This document shows, piece by piece, positions 9,768 through 17,967 of a stretch of DNA of 64,000 nucleotides (the stretch's first letter is position 1; each line of letters begins with the position of its first letter). A program made the position numbers and the translations under genes. This DNA is from an uncultured Prevotella sp. (GTDB taxonomy: Bacteria; Bacteroidota; Bacteroidia; Bacteroidales; Bacteroidaceae), in NCBI RefSeq assembly GCF_946407605.1, contig NZ_CAMJOS010000006.1:62001-126000 (forward strand), read 5' to 3'. The notes below the pieces were generated by a model. It was not told where the DNA came from and ran no database searches. It saw nothing but the letters and a program-made list of their open reading frames with translations.

Positions 9768-9989
9768 CTATGGGCTTCGCTCTATAAGCTCCGAGGCCAC
9801 GAAGTCAGACTCAGCGCCGTCAGTGGCGTGCTGACCAATATAGTCAGGAAAGAAGAAGAGTTTGAGAACGGCGAAGATAATAATGAGTTTGATGATAATC
9901 ACGGCCCATAGCACTTTCCCCAGCGTCATGCTGCGGAAACCGTCATAATAAAGGTCAAAGGCGCGATGCCAGAACCCGATTTTCTCCAT
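9768..9989 (-). CDS. DUF4492 small membrane protein, cyd operon leader gene
   Basis: 73 aa MEKIGFWHRAFDLYYDGFRSMTLGKVLWAVIIIKLIIIFAVLKLFFFPDYI, upstream of cydAB. Confidence 0.85.
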   Translation of the reverse strand: MEKIGFWHRAFDLYYDGFRSMTLGKVLWAVIIIKLIIIFAVLKLFFFPDYIGQHATDGAESDFVASELIERSP

Positions 9990-10018
9990 AGGCCGTAACG
10001 AAAAATGTTTTCAAAGGG

Positions 10019-10026
10019 CAAAGATA
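10019..10026 (-). promoter_or_regulatory. -7 box (TATCTTTG) for DUF4492-cydAB
   Basis: Reverse complement of caaagata, about 30 nt upstream of the DUF4492 start. Confidence 0.55.
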
Positions 10027-10089
10027 GTGAAATAAAATAAAACATCCAAATTTGTGAGAGTTTTTTTTGGCTGTTTCGAAGAAAACCCG

Positions 10090-10097
10090 TATCTTTG
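10090..10097 (+). promoter_or_regulatory. -7 box (TATCTTTG) for the 10155 operon
   Basis: ttttttttGGc...TATCTTTGcag upstream of ATG 10155. Confidence 0.6.
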
Positions 10098-10154
10098 CAG
10101 GCGTTTCATGAGAAAGCTACACTAATTATAATTGAAAATAGGAATTATTAAAAA

Positions 10155-11024
10155 ATGAAGAAAGCACTGATAGCAGCATCTGCAATCTTAATGATTGGAC
10201 TGGCCGCACTGGTGGTATATTTGCTGATGGACAACAGACAGCTGGAGCAGGAGCGAATAGAGATGCAGGAGCTGGCCGAGTTGGACAAGCAGGAAATGGA
10301 GAACGACTACGAGCGTCTGTCGCTGCAGTATAGCGAGATGATGACGCAGATTAACAACGACTCGATTATTGCACAGCTGACACAGGAGCAGATGCGCACC
10401 CAGCAGTTGCTGCAGGAGCTGAAGCAGGTGAAGGCCAACGACGCTCGCGAGATTACCCGTCTGAAGAAAGAGCTGGCCACTGTTCGCGAGGTGCTGCGTT
10501 CGTATATCCGTCAGGTGGACTCGCTGAACCAGGTGAATCAGAACCTCATAGCTGAGAACGATCGTGTGAACAGGGAACTGGAACAGTCGAACCGTGCCAA
10601 CGAGGGTCTGAAGCAGGAGCGTCAGAACCTAACAGAGAAGGTGGCCATCGCCGCCCAGCTCGACGCCACAGGCATCAGCATGACGCTGCTGAACAAACGT
10701 CAGAAGGCAGCTAAGAAAATCAAGGATGCCAAGACTATTCAGGTGAACTTCACCATCGCTCGCAACGTGACTGCCGAGAATGGCAATCGCACGCTGTATG
10801 TACGCATCCAGACCCCTGCAGGTCAGACGCTGACAGCAGGCACCTTTGCCTATGAGAACCGTCAACTGGAGTACTCCATGAAGAAAGTGGTGGAGTATGC
10901 TGGCGAGGAGGTTAGCGTTCAGACCTTCTGGACTGTGGGCGAATACCTGGAGGCAGGACAGTATCGCGTCAGCATCTTTGACGAGGGCAACATGATTGGA
11001 ACCAAGACCTTTAACTTTGAATAA
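10155..11024 (+). CDS. Membrane-anchored coiled-coil protein of unknown function
   Basis: N-terminal TM helix, long heptad-rich coiled coil, C-terminal beta-type domain (NRTLYVRIQTPAGQTLTAG...); 289 aa. Confidence 0.75.
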   Translation: MKKALIAASAILMIGLAALVVYLLMDNRQLEQERIEMQELAELDKQEMENDYERLSLQYSEMMTQINNDSIIAQLTQEQMRTQQLLQELKQVKANDAREITRLKKELATVREVLRSYIRQVDSLNQVNQNLIAENDRVNRELEQSNRANEGLKQERQNLTEKVAIAAQLDATGISMTLLNKRQKAAKKIKDAKTIQVNFTIARNVTAENGNRTLYVRIQTPAGQTLTAGTFAYENRQLEYSMKKVVEYAGEEVSVQTFWTVGEYLEAGQYRVSIFDEGNMIGTKTFNFE

Positions 11025-11051
11025 AAAGGTAAAACTACTAAGAAAAAGATA

Positions 11052-12566
11052 ATGAATATGAAAGGACTGAATAGGGTGAAAAGCGGGGTGAAAAGGTTAT
11101 TGCCTTTTTACCTTTTGACCTTTTTGCCTTTATCCGCTGGAGCCCAGCAGATGTTGAGCCTGGACAGCTGTAGAGCTATGGCCTTGCGAAACAACAAGCA
11201 GATGGGCGTCAACCAGCTGAAGCAGGAGGTGGCTGCCAACCTGAGAAAGTCGGCACGCACCAAGTACCTGCCTCACATCAGTGCCATCGGCACTTATCAG
11301 TACACCAGCGAAGAGGTGTCAATCCTGAACAACGAACAGAAGGGTGCACTCTCGAACCTAGGCACTAACGCCATGACGAAGGTGGGTACGATGGCAGCGC
11401 AGATGGGCTATCCGTTGGATGCTCTTGCACAGCAGATGCCACAGCTGGCACAAGGTCTTGGCACAGCTACTGACCTGCTGAACAATGGTGGTCAGAAGAT
11501 TGTGGACGCCCTGCGTACTGACACTCGAAACATCTTTGCAGGTACCATCATGGTGACCCAGCCCGTGTTCCTGGGGGGTAGCATCACGGCTCTGAACCGC
11601 ATTGCTGACCTGAACGAGCAGATGACGAAAAACTCGAGCGACGCACAGCGCCAGGCTATCCTCTACAGTACTGACCAGACCTACTGGCAGGTGGTGTCGC
11701 TGAAGCATAAGCAGCGTCTGGCACAGAGCTATCTGGACCTCATCAAGAAGTTCGATAGCGACGTGCAGAAGATGATTGAGGAAGGTGTTGCCACCAAGAG
11801 CGACGGCCTCAGCGTCAGCGTGAAGGTTAACGAGGCCGAGATGACGCTGCAGAAGGTGAACGACGGCTTGGAGCTGTCGAAGATGCTGCTCTGTCAGATG
11901 GTGGGACTGCCTATGGACGAAGCCATCACCCTGGCCGATGAGGACAGCGAGGACTTAGGACTCACAGGCTCTGAGACCCCTGTCAGCCCCATCAGCACCA
12001 GAGTGTCGTCAGCCATTGAGAACCGTCCTGAGCTGAAGATGCTCGAAAACACCGTTGATATCAGCAAGCAAGCTACCAACGTGCTGAAGGCAGGCAACCT
12101 GCCTATGGTAGCCTTGACAGGTGGTTATGTGGTGAGCAACCCCAATATGCTGGACGGCTTCGAAAAGAAGTTCGGCGGCTTCTGGAATGTGGGCGTGCTG
12201 GTTCGTGTGCCCCTTTGGAACTGGGGCGATGTAGCCTATAAGGTACGTGCCTCGAAGGGTGTCACCGCCATTGCCAACCTCGAGTTGCAGGAGATTCGTG
12301 AGAAGATTGAGCTGCAGGTGAACCAAAACAGCCTGAAGGTCGATGAGGCCAACAAGCGCCTGATGCTCGCACAGACAGGCATCAAGAAGGCTGAGGAGAA
12401 CCTGCGTACTGCCAACCTCGGCTTCAAGGAAGGTGTCATCGCCCCCACGGTGGTGATGGAGGCCCAGACGGCCTGGCTGCAGGCACAGTCACAGCTCATC
12501 GATGCCCAGATTGACGTGAAGCTCACACATGTTGACCTGCAGAAGTCGCTGGGTACACTCTATTAA
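11052..12566 (+). CDS. TolC-family outer membrane efflux protein
   Basis: LSLDSCRAMALRNNKQMGVNQLKQEVAANLRKSARTKYLPHISAIGTYQ... followed by HlyD and ABC-2 genes. Confidence 0.92.
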   Translation: MNMKGLNRVKSGVKRLLPFYLLTFLPLSAGAQQMLSLDSCRAMALRNNKQMGVNQLKQEVAANLRKSARTKYLPHISAIGTYQYTSEEVSILNNEQKGALSNLGTNAMTKVGTMAAQMGYPLDALAQQMPQLAQGLGTATDLLNNGGQKIVDALRTDTRNIFAGTIMVTQPVFLGGSITALNRIADLNEQMTKNSSDAQRQAILYSTDQTYWQVVSLKHKQRLAQSYLDLIKKFDSDVQKMIEEGVATKSDGLSVSVKVNEAEMTLQKVNDGLELSKMLLCQMVGLPMDEAITLADEDSEDLGLTGSETPVSPISTRVSSAIENRPELKMLENTVDISKQATNVLKAGNLPMVALTGGYVVSNPNMLDGFEKKFGGFWNVGVLVRVPLWNWGDVAYKVRASKGVTAIANLELQEIREKIELQVNQNSLKVDEANKRLMLAQTGIKKAEENLRTANLGFKEGVIAPTVVMEAQTAWLQAQSQLIDAQIDVKLTHVDLQKSLGTLY

Positions 12567-12603
12567 TTAGGAATCAAGCATTAAGAATAAAGCATTATCA
12601 GAT

Positions 12604-13593
12604 ATGAGTAATCAAGCAAAAAAACAGCATCATAACATTCTGTATGCCATCATAGGTTTTGCAGCAGTGGTTATCATCGTGGCCCTCATCGGTTTTTTCA
12701 CCCTGGGTCGCGATCCAGAGCTTATTCAGGGACAGGTTGAGGTTTCTGAATACAGAGTTTCGAGTAAGGTGCCTGGACGTATCCTGGAGATTAGGGTCAG
12801 CGAGGGCGACTTCGTTCATGCTGGCGACACGCTCGCTATTATCGACGCCCCTGAGGTGAAAGCCAAGATGAAGCAGGCACAGGGCGTACAGGATGGTGCT
12901 GCCGCCTTGGACGATATGGCCAAGAACGGTGCACGCAAGGAGATGGTGCAGAGCGCCTTCCAGCTGTTGCAGCAGGCCAAGGCCGGACTGGAGATTGCAG
13001 AGAAATCGTACAACCGTGTGCAGCGCCTCTTCGACGAGGGTGTGATGAGTGCCCAGAAGCGCGACGAGGCCTATGCTATGTTTAAGGCCTCTGAGGCTCA
13101 GGTGAAAGCCGCCCAGAGTCAATATGATATGGCTGTCAACGGTGCCCGCTCTGAGGAGAAGCGTGCCGCCCAAGCTCAGCTGGAGCGTGCCAAGGGTGCT
13201 GTGCAGGAGGTCAACGCCTATATCGGCGAGACTGTGCAGATAGCCCAGATGGACGGCGAGGTGAGCAGCATCTATCCCAAGGTGGGTGAGCTCGTAGGTA
13301 CTGGCAGTCCTATCATGACCATCTCGATGATGAACGATATGTGGGGCACCTTCAATGTGCGCGAGGACCAGCTCAACGGCTTGCAGGTAGGCACAGAGTT
13401 CACGGCTTTCATCCCAGCCTTCAACAAAGAGATTACCATGAAGGTGTATCACATGAAGGACCAGGGCTCATATGCTGTGTGGAAGGCCACGAAGGCCAAC
13501 GGTCAGTACGACCTGAAGACCTTCGAGGTGAAGGCCCGTCCCACAGAGGCTATCGAGGGCTTGCGTCCTGGCATGTCGTTGATTATCAAGTGA
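12604..13593 (+). CDS. HlyD-family periplasmic adaptor subunit
   Basis: N-terminal TM, VSSKVPGRILEIRVSEGDFVHAGDTLAIIDAPEV..., coiled coil, ...GSPIMTISMMNDMWGTFNVREDQL. Confidence 0.92.
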   Translation: MSNQAKKQHHNILYAIIGFAAVVIIVALIGFFTLGRDPELIQGQVEVSEYRVSSKVPGRILEIRVSEGDFVHAGDTLAIIDAPEVKAKMKQAQGVQDGAAALDDMAKNGARKEMVQSAFQLLQQAKAGLEIAEKSYNRVQRLFDEGVMSAQKRDEAYAMFKASEAQVKAAQSQYDMAVNGARSEEKRAAQAQLERAKGAVQEVNAYIGETVQIAQMDGEVSSIYPKVGELVGTGSPIMTISMMNDMWGTFNVREDQLNGLQVGTEFTAFIPAFNKEITMKVYHMKDQGSYAVWKATKANGQYDLKTFEVKARPTEAIEGLRPGMSLIIK

Positions 13594-13594
13594 T

Positions 13595-13647
13595 TTGAGA
13601 GTTGAGAGTTGAAAGTTGAAAGTCAACGTAGTTAAGGTTGAGAGTTG
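13595..13647 (+). repeat. Intergenic heptad repeat array (gagagttgagagttgaaagttgaaag)
   Basis: TTGAGAG/TTGAAAG units directly after the HlyD stop codon (13591-13593). Confidence 0.8.
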
Positions 13648-14814
13648 AAGACGCTGAGACTTATATTTGATACTGCGCTGCACGAGATGCAGACCATCAG
13701 TCGCCACTACATCTATCTGTGCTGTATGGTGATCTTCCCGTTGATGACGATGGTGTTCTTCACCACGTTGATGGACGACGGACTGCCTACAGAGATGCCT
13801 ATAGGTGTGGTGGACCTTGACAACACGTCAACGTCGCGCTCGCTGATACAGCGTCTCGACGCCTTCCAGATGTCGAGGGTGGTGGCCCATTATCCCAGCG
13901 TCAACGAGGCTCGCCGTGCTATTCAGGAAAATCATATCTATGCTTTCATGCTGATTCCCAAGGGCACCACCGACCAGCTGCTGGCCAGCCGTCAACCCAA
14001 GATCTCATTTTATTATTCCTATACCACCCTTGCCTCAGGTGCCCTGCTGATGCGCGACCTGAAGACCATCTCCACGCTGGGCTCTGCCTCTGTGGGACAG
14101 GCCACCATGCGTGCCAAGGGCTTTACTGACGCTCAGATACAGGCGTTTCTGCAGCCCATCCGTTTGGATCTGCACCAGATAGCGAACCCCTGGACCAACT
14201 ACAACGCTTATCTCTCCACCATGCTGGTGCCAGGTATGATGATGTTGTTCATCTTCCTCATCTCGGCCTATTCGCTGGGTACGGAGTTGAAATTCAACAC
14301 ATCGAAGGAATGGATGGCACGTGCCAACAATCGCGGCGTGGTGGCCATCATTGGAAAGTTCCTGCCTCAGACCCTTATCTGGCTGGCGCTGGTCTATAGT
14401 TACGAGTTCTACGTCTTCTATGTGCTGCACTTCCCCCACGAGGGCAGTCCCTGGATGCTTATCCTGCTGGGACTTATGCAGGTGCTGTCGGCCCAGGGCT
14501 TTGGCATCTTCGCCTTTGGTCTGATGCCTTCGCTGCGCATGTCTATGAGTGTGTGCTCGCTGTGGGCTGTGCTGTCGTTCTCTATGGTGGGTTCCGCCTT
14601 CCCAGTCATGGGCATGGATGGTGCCTTACAGTTGCTGTCGTGGCTGTTCCCCCTGCGCCATTATTACATGCTGTACCAGATTACCGTGTTCAACGGCTAT
14701 CCCTTGCTCGAGGCGTGGTTCCATTTCGCAGCGATGGCAGGCTTCATGCTGCTGCCTTGGCTGGTGATTGGAAAAATCAAGAATGCAATGTTGAATTATG
14801 TCTACATACCGTAA
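13645..14814 (+). CDS. ABC-2 type transporter permease
   Basis: FPLMTMVFFTTLMDDGLPTEMPIGVVDLDNTSTSRSLIQRLDAFQ..., six C-terminal TM helices; start may be TTG at 13645. Confidence 0.87.
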   Translation: MKTLRLIFDTALHEMQTISRHYIYLCCMVIFPLMTMVFFTTLMDDGLPTEMPIGVVDLDNTSTSRSLIQRLDAFQMSRVVAHYPSVNEARRAIQENHIYAFMLIPKGTTDQLLASRQPKISFYYSYTTLASGALLMRDLKTISTLGSASVGQATMRAKGFTDAQIQAFLQPIRLDLHQIANPWTNYNAYLSTMLVPGMMMLFIFLISAYSLGTELKFNTSKEWMARANNRGVVAIIGKFLPQTLIWLALVYSYEFYVFYVLHFPHEGSPWMLILLGLMQVLSAQGFGIFAFGLMPSLRMSMSVCSLWAVLSFSMVGSAFPVMGMDGALQLLSWLFPLRHYYMLYQITVFNGYPLLEAWFHFAAMAGFMLLPWLVIGKIKNAMLNYVYIP

Positions 14815-16048
14815 TAGTTTCAGACGACGAATAGACGATACCTTTTTCATCTGGCGTGAAGAGATGAAAAATGTGGTCAAGGACGAGGGCGTGCTCATCT
14901 TCTTTATCATCGTGCCGCTGCTCTATCCCCTACTCTATTCCTGGATCTATAACAATGAGACAGTCCACGAGGTGCCTGTGGCAGTAGTCGACGACTCACA
15001 CACGGCGCTCTCACGACAGTTTCTGAGGATGTGCGACGCCTCGCCTGACGTGCATGTGGCCTACTATGCGCAGGACCTTGACGAGGCCAAGTCGCTGGTG
15101 AGTCGCCAGCTGGTCAAGGGCTTCTATCTCATCCCCAGCGACTTCGAGACAAAGGTCAATCGCATGGAGCAGGCCACCATTGGCGTGTATTGCGACATGA
15201 GTCTGATGCTCACCTATAAGGCTATCTACCAGACGGCCATGCTGGTATCGATGCAGATGGGAGCAGATATTCAGACCAAGTTAGGCCAGCACTTTACCAA
15301 GCGCGAGGAGGTGATTGCGGCCCGTCCGTTGGACTATGCCGATGTGGCCATCTTCAACCCTCAGGGCGGCTATGGCTCGTTTGTGCTGCCTGGCGTGCTT
15401 ATGCTGATACTGCAACAGACGCTGGTGCTGGGCATTGGTATGTCGGCAGGTACGGCTCGCGAGCGCAACCACTATAAACAGCTTATTCCTATCAGCCGTC
15501 CCTATCAGAACGTGTTTCGTATCATCTTCGGCAAGTCGCTATGTTATTTCATGATCTACGCCCTCATGGGCACATGGCTCGTAGTGGTGGTGCCTCGTAT
15601 GTTCCACTTCCCCCAGCTTGCCACATGGCAGCCACTTCTTCTGCTGATGCTGCCCTATACGCTGGCCTGCATCTTCTTTGGTATGGTGGTGTCGTGCATG
15701 GTGAGATATCGTGAGAATGTGATGCTGTTGATGGTCTTTGTGTCAGTACCCCTGCTGTTTATGACGGGTGTCAGCTGGCCTCAGAGCAATATTCCTGGCA
15801 TCTGGCAGGGCGTGTCGTGGGTGTTCCCCTCCACCTTTGGCGTGAAGGCCTACGTGCGTCTCAACTCTATGGGTGCTACGTTAAGCGATGTATCAACAGA
15901 GATTACCGTTTTGTGGCTCCACACCTTCCTGTATTTCTGGCTGGCATGCGTGGTCTATGGCTATCAGATCTACCTGACGCGCCAAGATGCCTTCTGGCGC
16001 ATCCGCGAGATGAAGGAAAGAAAAAAAGCTAGGAAAAAAAGCAAATAA
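14798..16048 (+). CDS. ABC-2 type transporter permease (second subunit)
   Basis: FFIIVPLLYPLLYSWIYNNETVHEVPVAVVDDSHTALSRQFLRM...; overlaps the preceding permease gene. Confidence 0.87.
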   Translation: MSTYRNSFRRRIDDTFFIWREEMKNVVKDEGVLIFFIIVPLLYPLLYSWIYNNETVHEVPVAVVDDSHTALSRQFLRMCDASPDVHVAYYAQDLDEAKSLVSRQLVKGFYLIPSDFETKVNRMEQATIGVYCDMSLMLTYKAIYQTAMLVSMQMGADIQTKLGQHFTKREEVIAARPLDYADVAIFNPQGGYGSFVLPGVLMLILQQTLVLGIGMSAGTARERNHYKQLIPISRPYQNVFRIIFGKSLCYFMIYALMGTWLVVVVPRMFHFPQLATWQPLLLLMLPYTLACIFFGMVVSCMVRYRENVMLLMVFVSVPLLFMTGVSWPQSNIPGIWQGVSWVFPSTFGVKAYVRLNSMGATLSDVSTEITVLWLHTFLYFWLACVVYGYQIYLTRQDAFWRIREMKERKKARKKSK

Positions 16049-16054
16049 TACTTC

Positions 16055-17101
16055 TTACTGAACCAACAAACGGCGTGCAAACTCGATGATGGTGTCGTAG
16101 CCTTTGGCGAAGTCCTCATCAGTCTGTTGTACGTTGTAGTCAGGTTCTATGCCAAACTCTGTTGAGTTGCCCTGTGCGTCGTACATCGGCACAGCAGAGA
16201 AGCGTACGCTCCAGCCGTTGGGCAGACTGCTGTTGAAGGGCATGCCCGCGCCTCCACCCGTATGGTCGCCCACCAGTATCACGTTGGGCAGCGTCTTCAT
16301 ATATACGGCAAACTCGTTGGCAGCACTATATACCTGACGATTGGTCAGCAACACTGCCTTTTTGTTCCATCTGAGGTTTGACGATGGTTCCAGATAGCGA
16401 GCCTCACGACCAGAGAAGTCCTGGTGTCCTGGTCCCGTCTTATGCTGGTAGTAGCCCACCAGCGTCTTCTCCTGACAGAAGCGTGCCGCCAGCTTCTCAG
16501 CGTTGGTCAACGTGCCCCCGCTGTTGTTGCGTATATCGATAATCACGCCCCTACACAGCAGCATGTATTTCATCACCTCGTCTATATTCCCCTCGCCAAT
16601 GGCGTTGTTGAAGCTCTCGTAGCGAATATAGCCGATGTTGTCGTCCAGAATCTTATAGTCCAGTCCAGAGGCAATCTGGTAGTCTGTACCCATATAGCGT
16701 CGCAGCAGGGTGTCGCTGAAGTTGGTGGGATAGTCCTCGTACCACGACCAATATCGCCCCAGGTCGTGAGCAGCCATCAGGTTCACGTGTCCGTCGCGCA
16801 GCTCGCCCAGCATGTCGCTCAGCACCTCAAACAACTGTTTGTTGGTCATCTGGTTGTTCACGCGTACCTTATATTTATTATATACCTGCTGCCAGTCCAG
16901 TCCATAGGCCTCGTGTTTATACTCAAAGAAACAGTAGTGCTCGTCCATAATCTTCCACAGCGCCTCGAAGTTGCCCATGGGCGTATCGTCATACTGCTCC
17001 TCATCCACGCAACTTGATAAAAGTAAAAAGGTAAAGAGGTAAAGAGGTAAAAAACTTTTTACCCACCCAATTATCTTGTCTATCATACGAGTTTCCATCA
17101 T
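16055..17101 (-). CDS. S41-family C-terminal processing peptidase, lipoprotein
   Basis: LLLSSCVDEEQYDDTPMGNFEALWKIMDEHYCFFEYK...GVIIDIRNNSGGTLTNAEKLAARF...LTNRQVYSAANEFAVYMK. ORF extends to 17116 but those codons lie in repeat DNA. Confidence 0.87.
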   Translation of the reverse strand: MMETRMIDKIIGWVKSFLPLYLFTFLLLSSCVDEEQYDDTPMGNFEALWKIMDEHYCFFEYKHEAYGLDWQQVYNKYKVRVNNQMTNKQLFEVLSDMLGELRDGHVNLMAAHDLGRYWSWYEDYPTNFSDTLLRRYMGTDYQIASGLDYKILDDNIGYIRYESFNNAIGEGNIDEVMKYMLLCRGVIIDIRNNSGGTLTNAEKLAARFCQEKTLVGYYQHKTGPGHQDFSGREARYLEPSSNLRWNKKAVLLTNRQVYSAANEFAVYMKTLPNVILVGDHTGGGAGMPFNSSLPNGWSVRFSAVPMYDAQGNSTEFGIEPDYNVQQTDEDFAKGYDTIIEFARRLLVQ

Positions 17102-17103
17102 TC

Positions 17104-17173
17104 TTTCAACTTTCACCTTTCAACTTTCACCTTTCAACTTTCACCTTTCAACTTTCACCTTTCAACTTTCACC
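17104..17173 (-). repeat. 14-bp tandem repeat x5 (tttcaactttcacc; minus strand GGTGAAAGTTGAAA)
   Basis: Five consecutive perfect units read directly. Confidence 0.95.
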
Positions 17174-17936
17174 TTTCCACCACGATTCCCACAAGGAATC
17201 GGTGAGAATAGACGTGCTGTTTCAGGTTGTTCACCTGCAACTGCTGGTAGTCGCCCAGATAGCCCAACGTGAGGGCTGTAGATGACGAGAAATGCCATGC
17301 TGCCGTGATCTGCTGGCGAAACGAGGGTTGCGAGACGAAGGTGGTTGGCACGATATTATGGTCGTAGTTGCCTAACGAGAAAATCTCGTAGTACGACTGT
17401 CCGTAGTTAGGACTGAACACCAGTCCGCATAGCGGCAGGTCCAGCTCATAGCGCAGCGAGAACTGCTTCAGCTGATAGGTGGCGATGCCTGATGGCCGCA
17501 GCTGCAGCCCTACGCGAGCCTGCGCAGGGTTGTTGCCGTTGCGAGTGTTATAGATAAACCCCAGCCCCAGATCGCACATAGCGCCCGCCTGCAGCTTCAG
17601 GTTGCCGTCCATCAGTTGCCAGGCATGATAGCGTCCTACGTAGAGGTTATAGCCGCCCTCCAGCTCTGTGCCTTTCTCAGCCCTGTCGTCACATTTCGAA
17701 AGGTTCAGCTGGTGCTGCCACACCCACGACCAATTTAAGTTTTTAGTTTTGAGGTTTGGAGTTTTGCCATACTCGCTAGTGGCGAGAAAGGTCAATCCTG
17801 TGCCTTTGAATTTCTCTTGTGAGAGGTAGGTGTCCAGTATCTGTGTGGGGCCTATGCCCAACTGGTAGCTCTTCTGAGCCAGCGTGCTGACGCTGATCAG
17901 AAGGCCGATAACCGTTAACCAATAACCCTTCACCAT
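17169..17936 (-). CDS. DUF3316 family protein
   Basis: [58 protein letters not shown].... Stop codon lies in the adjoining repeat array. Confidence 0.75.
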   Translation of the reverse strand: MVKGYWLTVIGLLISVSTLAQKSYQLGIGPTQILDTYLSQEKFKGTGLTFLATSEYGKTPNLKTKNLNWSWVWQHQLNLSKCDDRAEKGTELEGGYNLYVGRYHAWQLMDGNLKLQAGAMCDLGLGFIYNTRNGNNPAQARVGLQLRPSGIATYQLKQFSLRYELDLPLCGLVFSPNYGQSYYEIFSLGNYDHNIVPTTFVSQPSFRQQITAAWHFSSSTALTLGYLGDYQQLQVNNLKQHVYSHRFLVGIVVER

Positions 17937-17967
17937 TATCCCTTAACCCTTCACCATTAACCGTTTC
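17905..17967 (-). repeat. Short-period repeat (GGTGAAGGGTTA/AATGGTTAAC) spanning the parC stop to DUF3316 signal-peptide codons
   Basis: gataaccgttaaccaataacccttcaccattatcccttaacccttcaccattaaccgtttca. Confidence 0.75.

Noticed and set aside
10155-16048. Type I secretion/toxin export system
   Set aside because: TolC, HlyD and two ABC-2 permeases look like a standard drug/lipid-type exporter; no toxin or peptidase-ABC gene seen.
17104-17173. Possible CRISPR array
   Set aside because: Units are 14 bp and contiguous with no spacers; no cas genes in the window.
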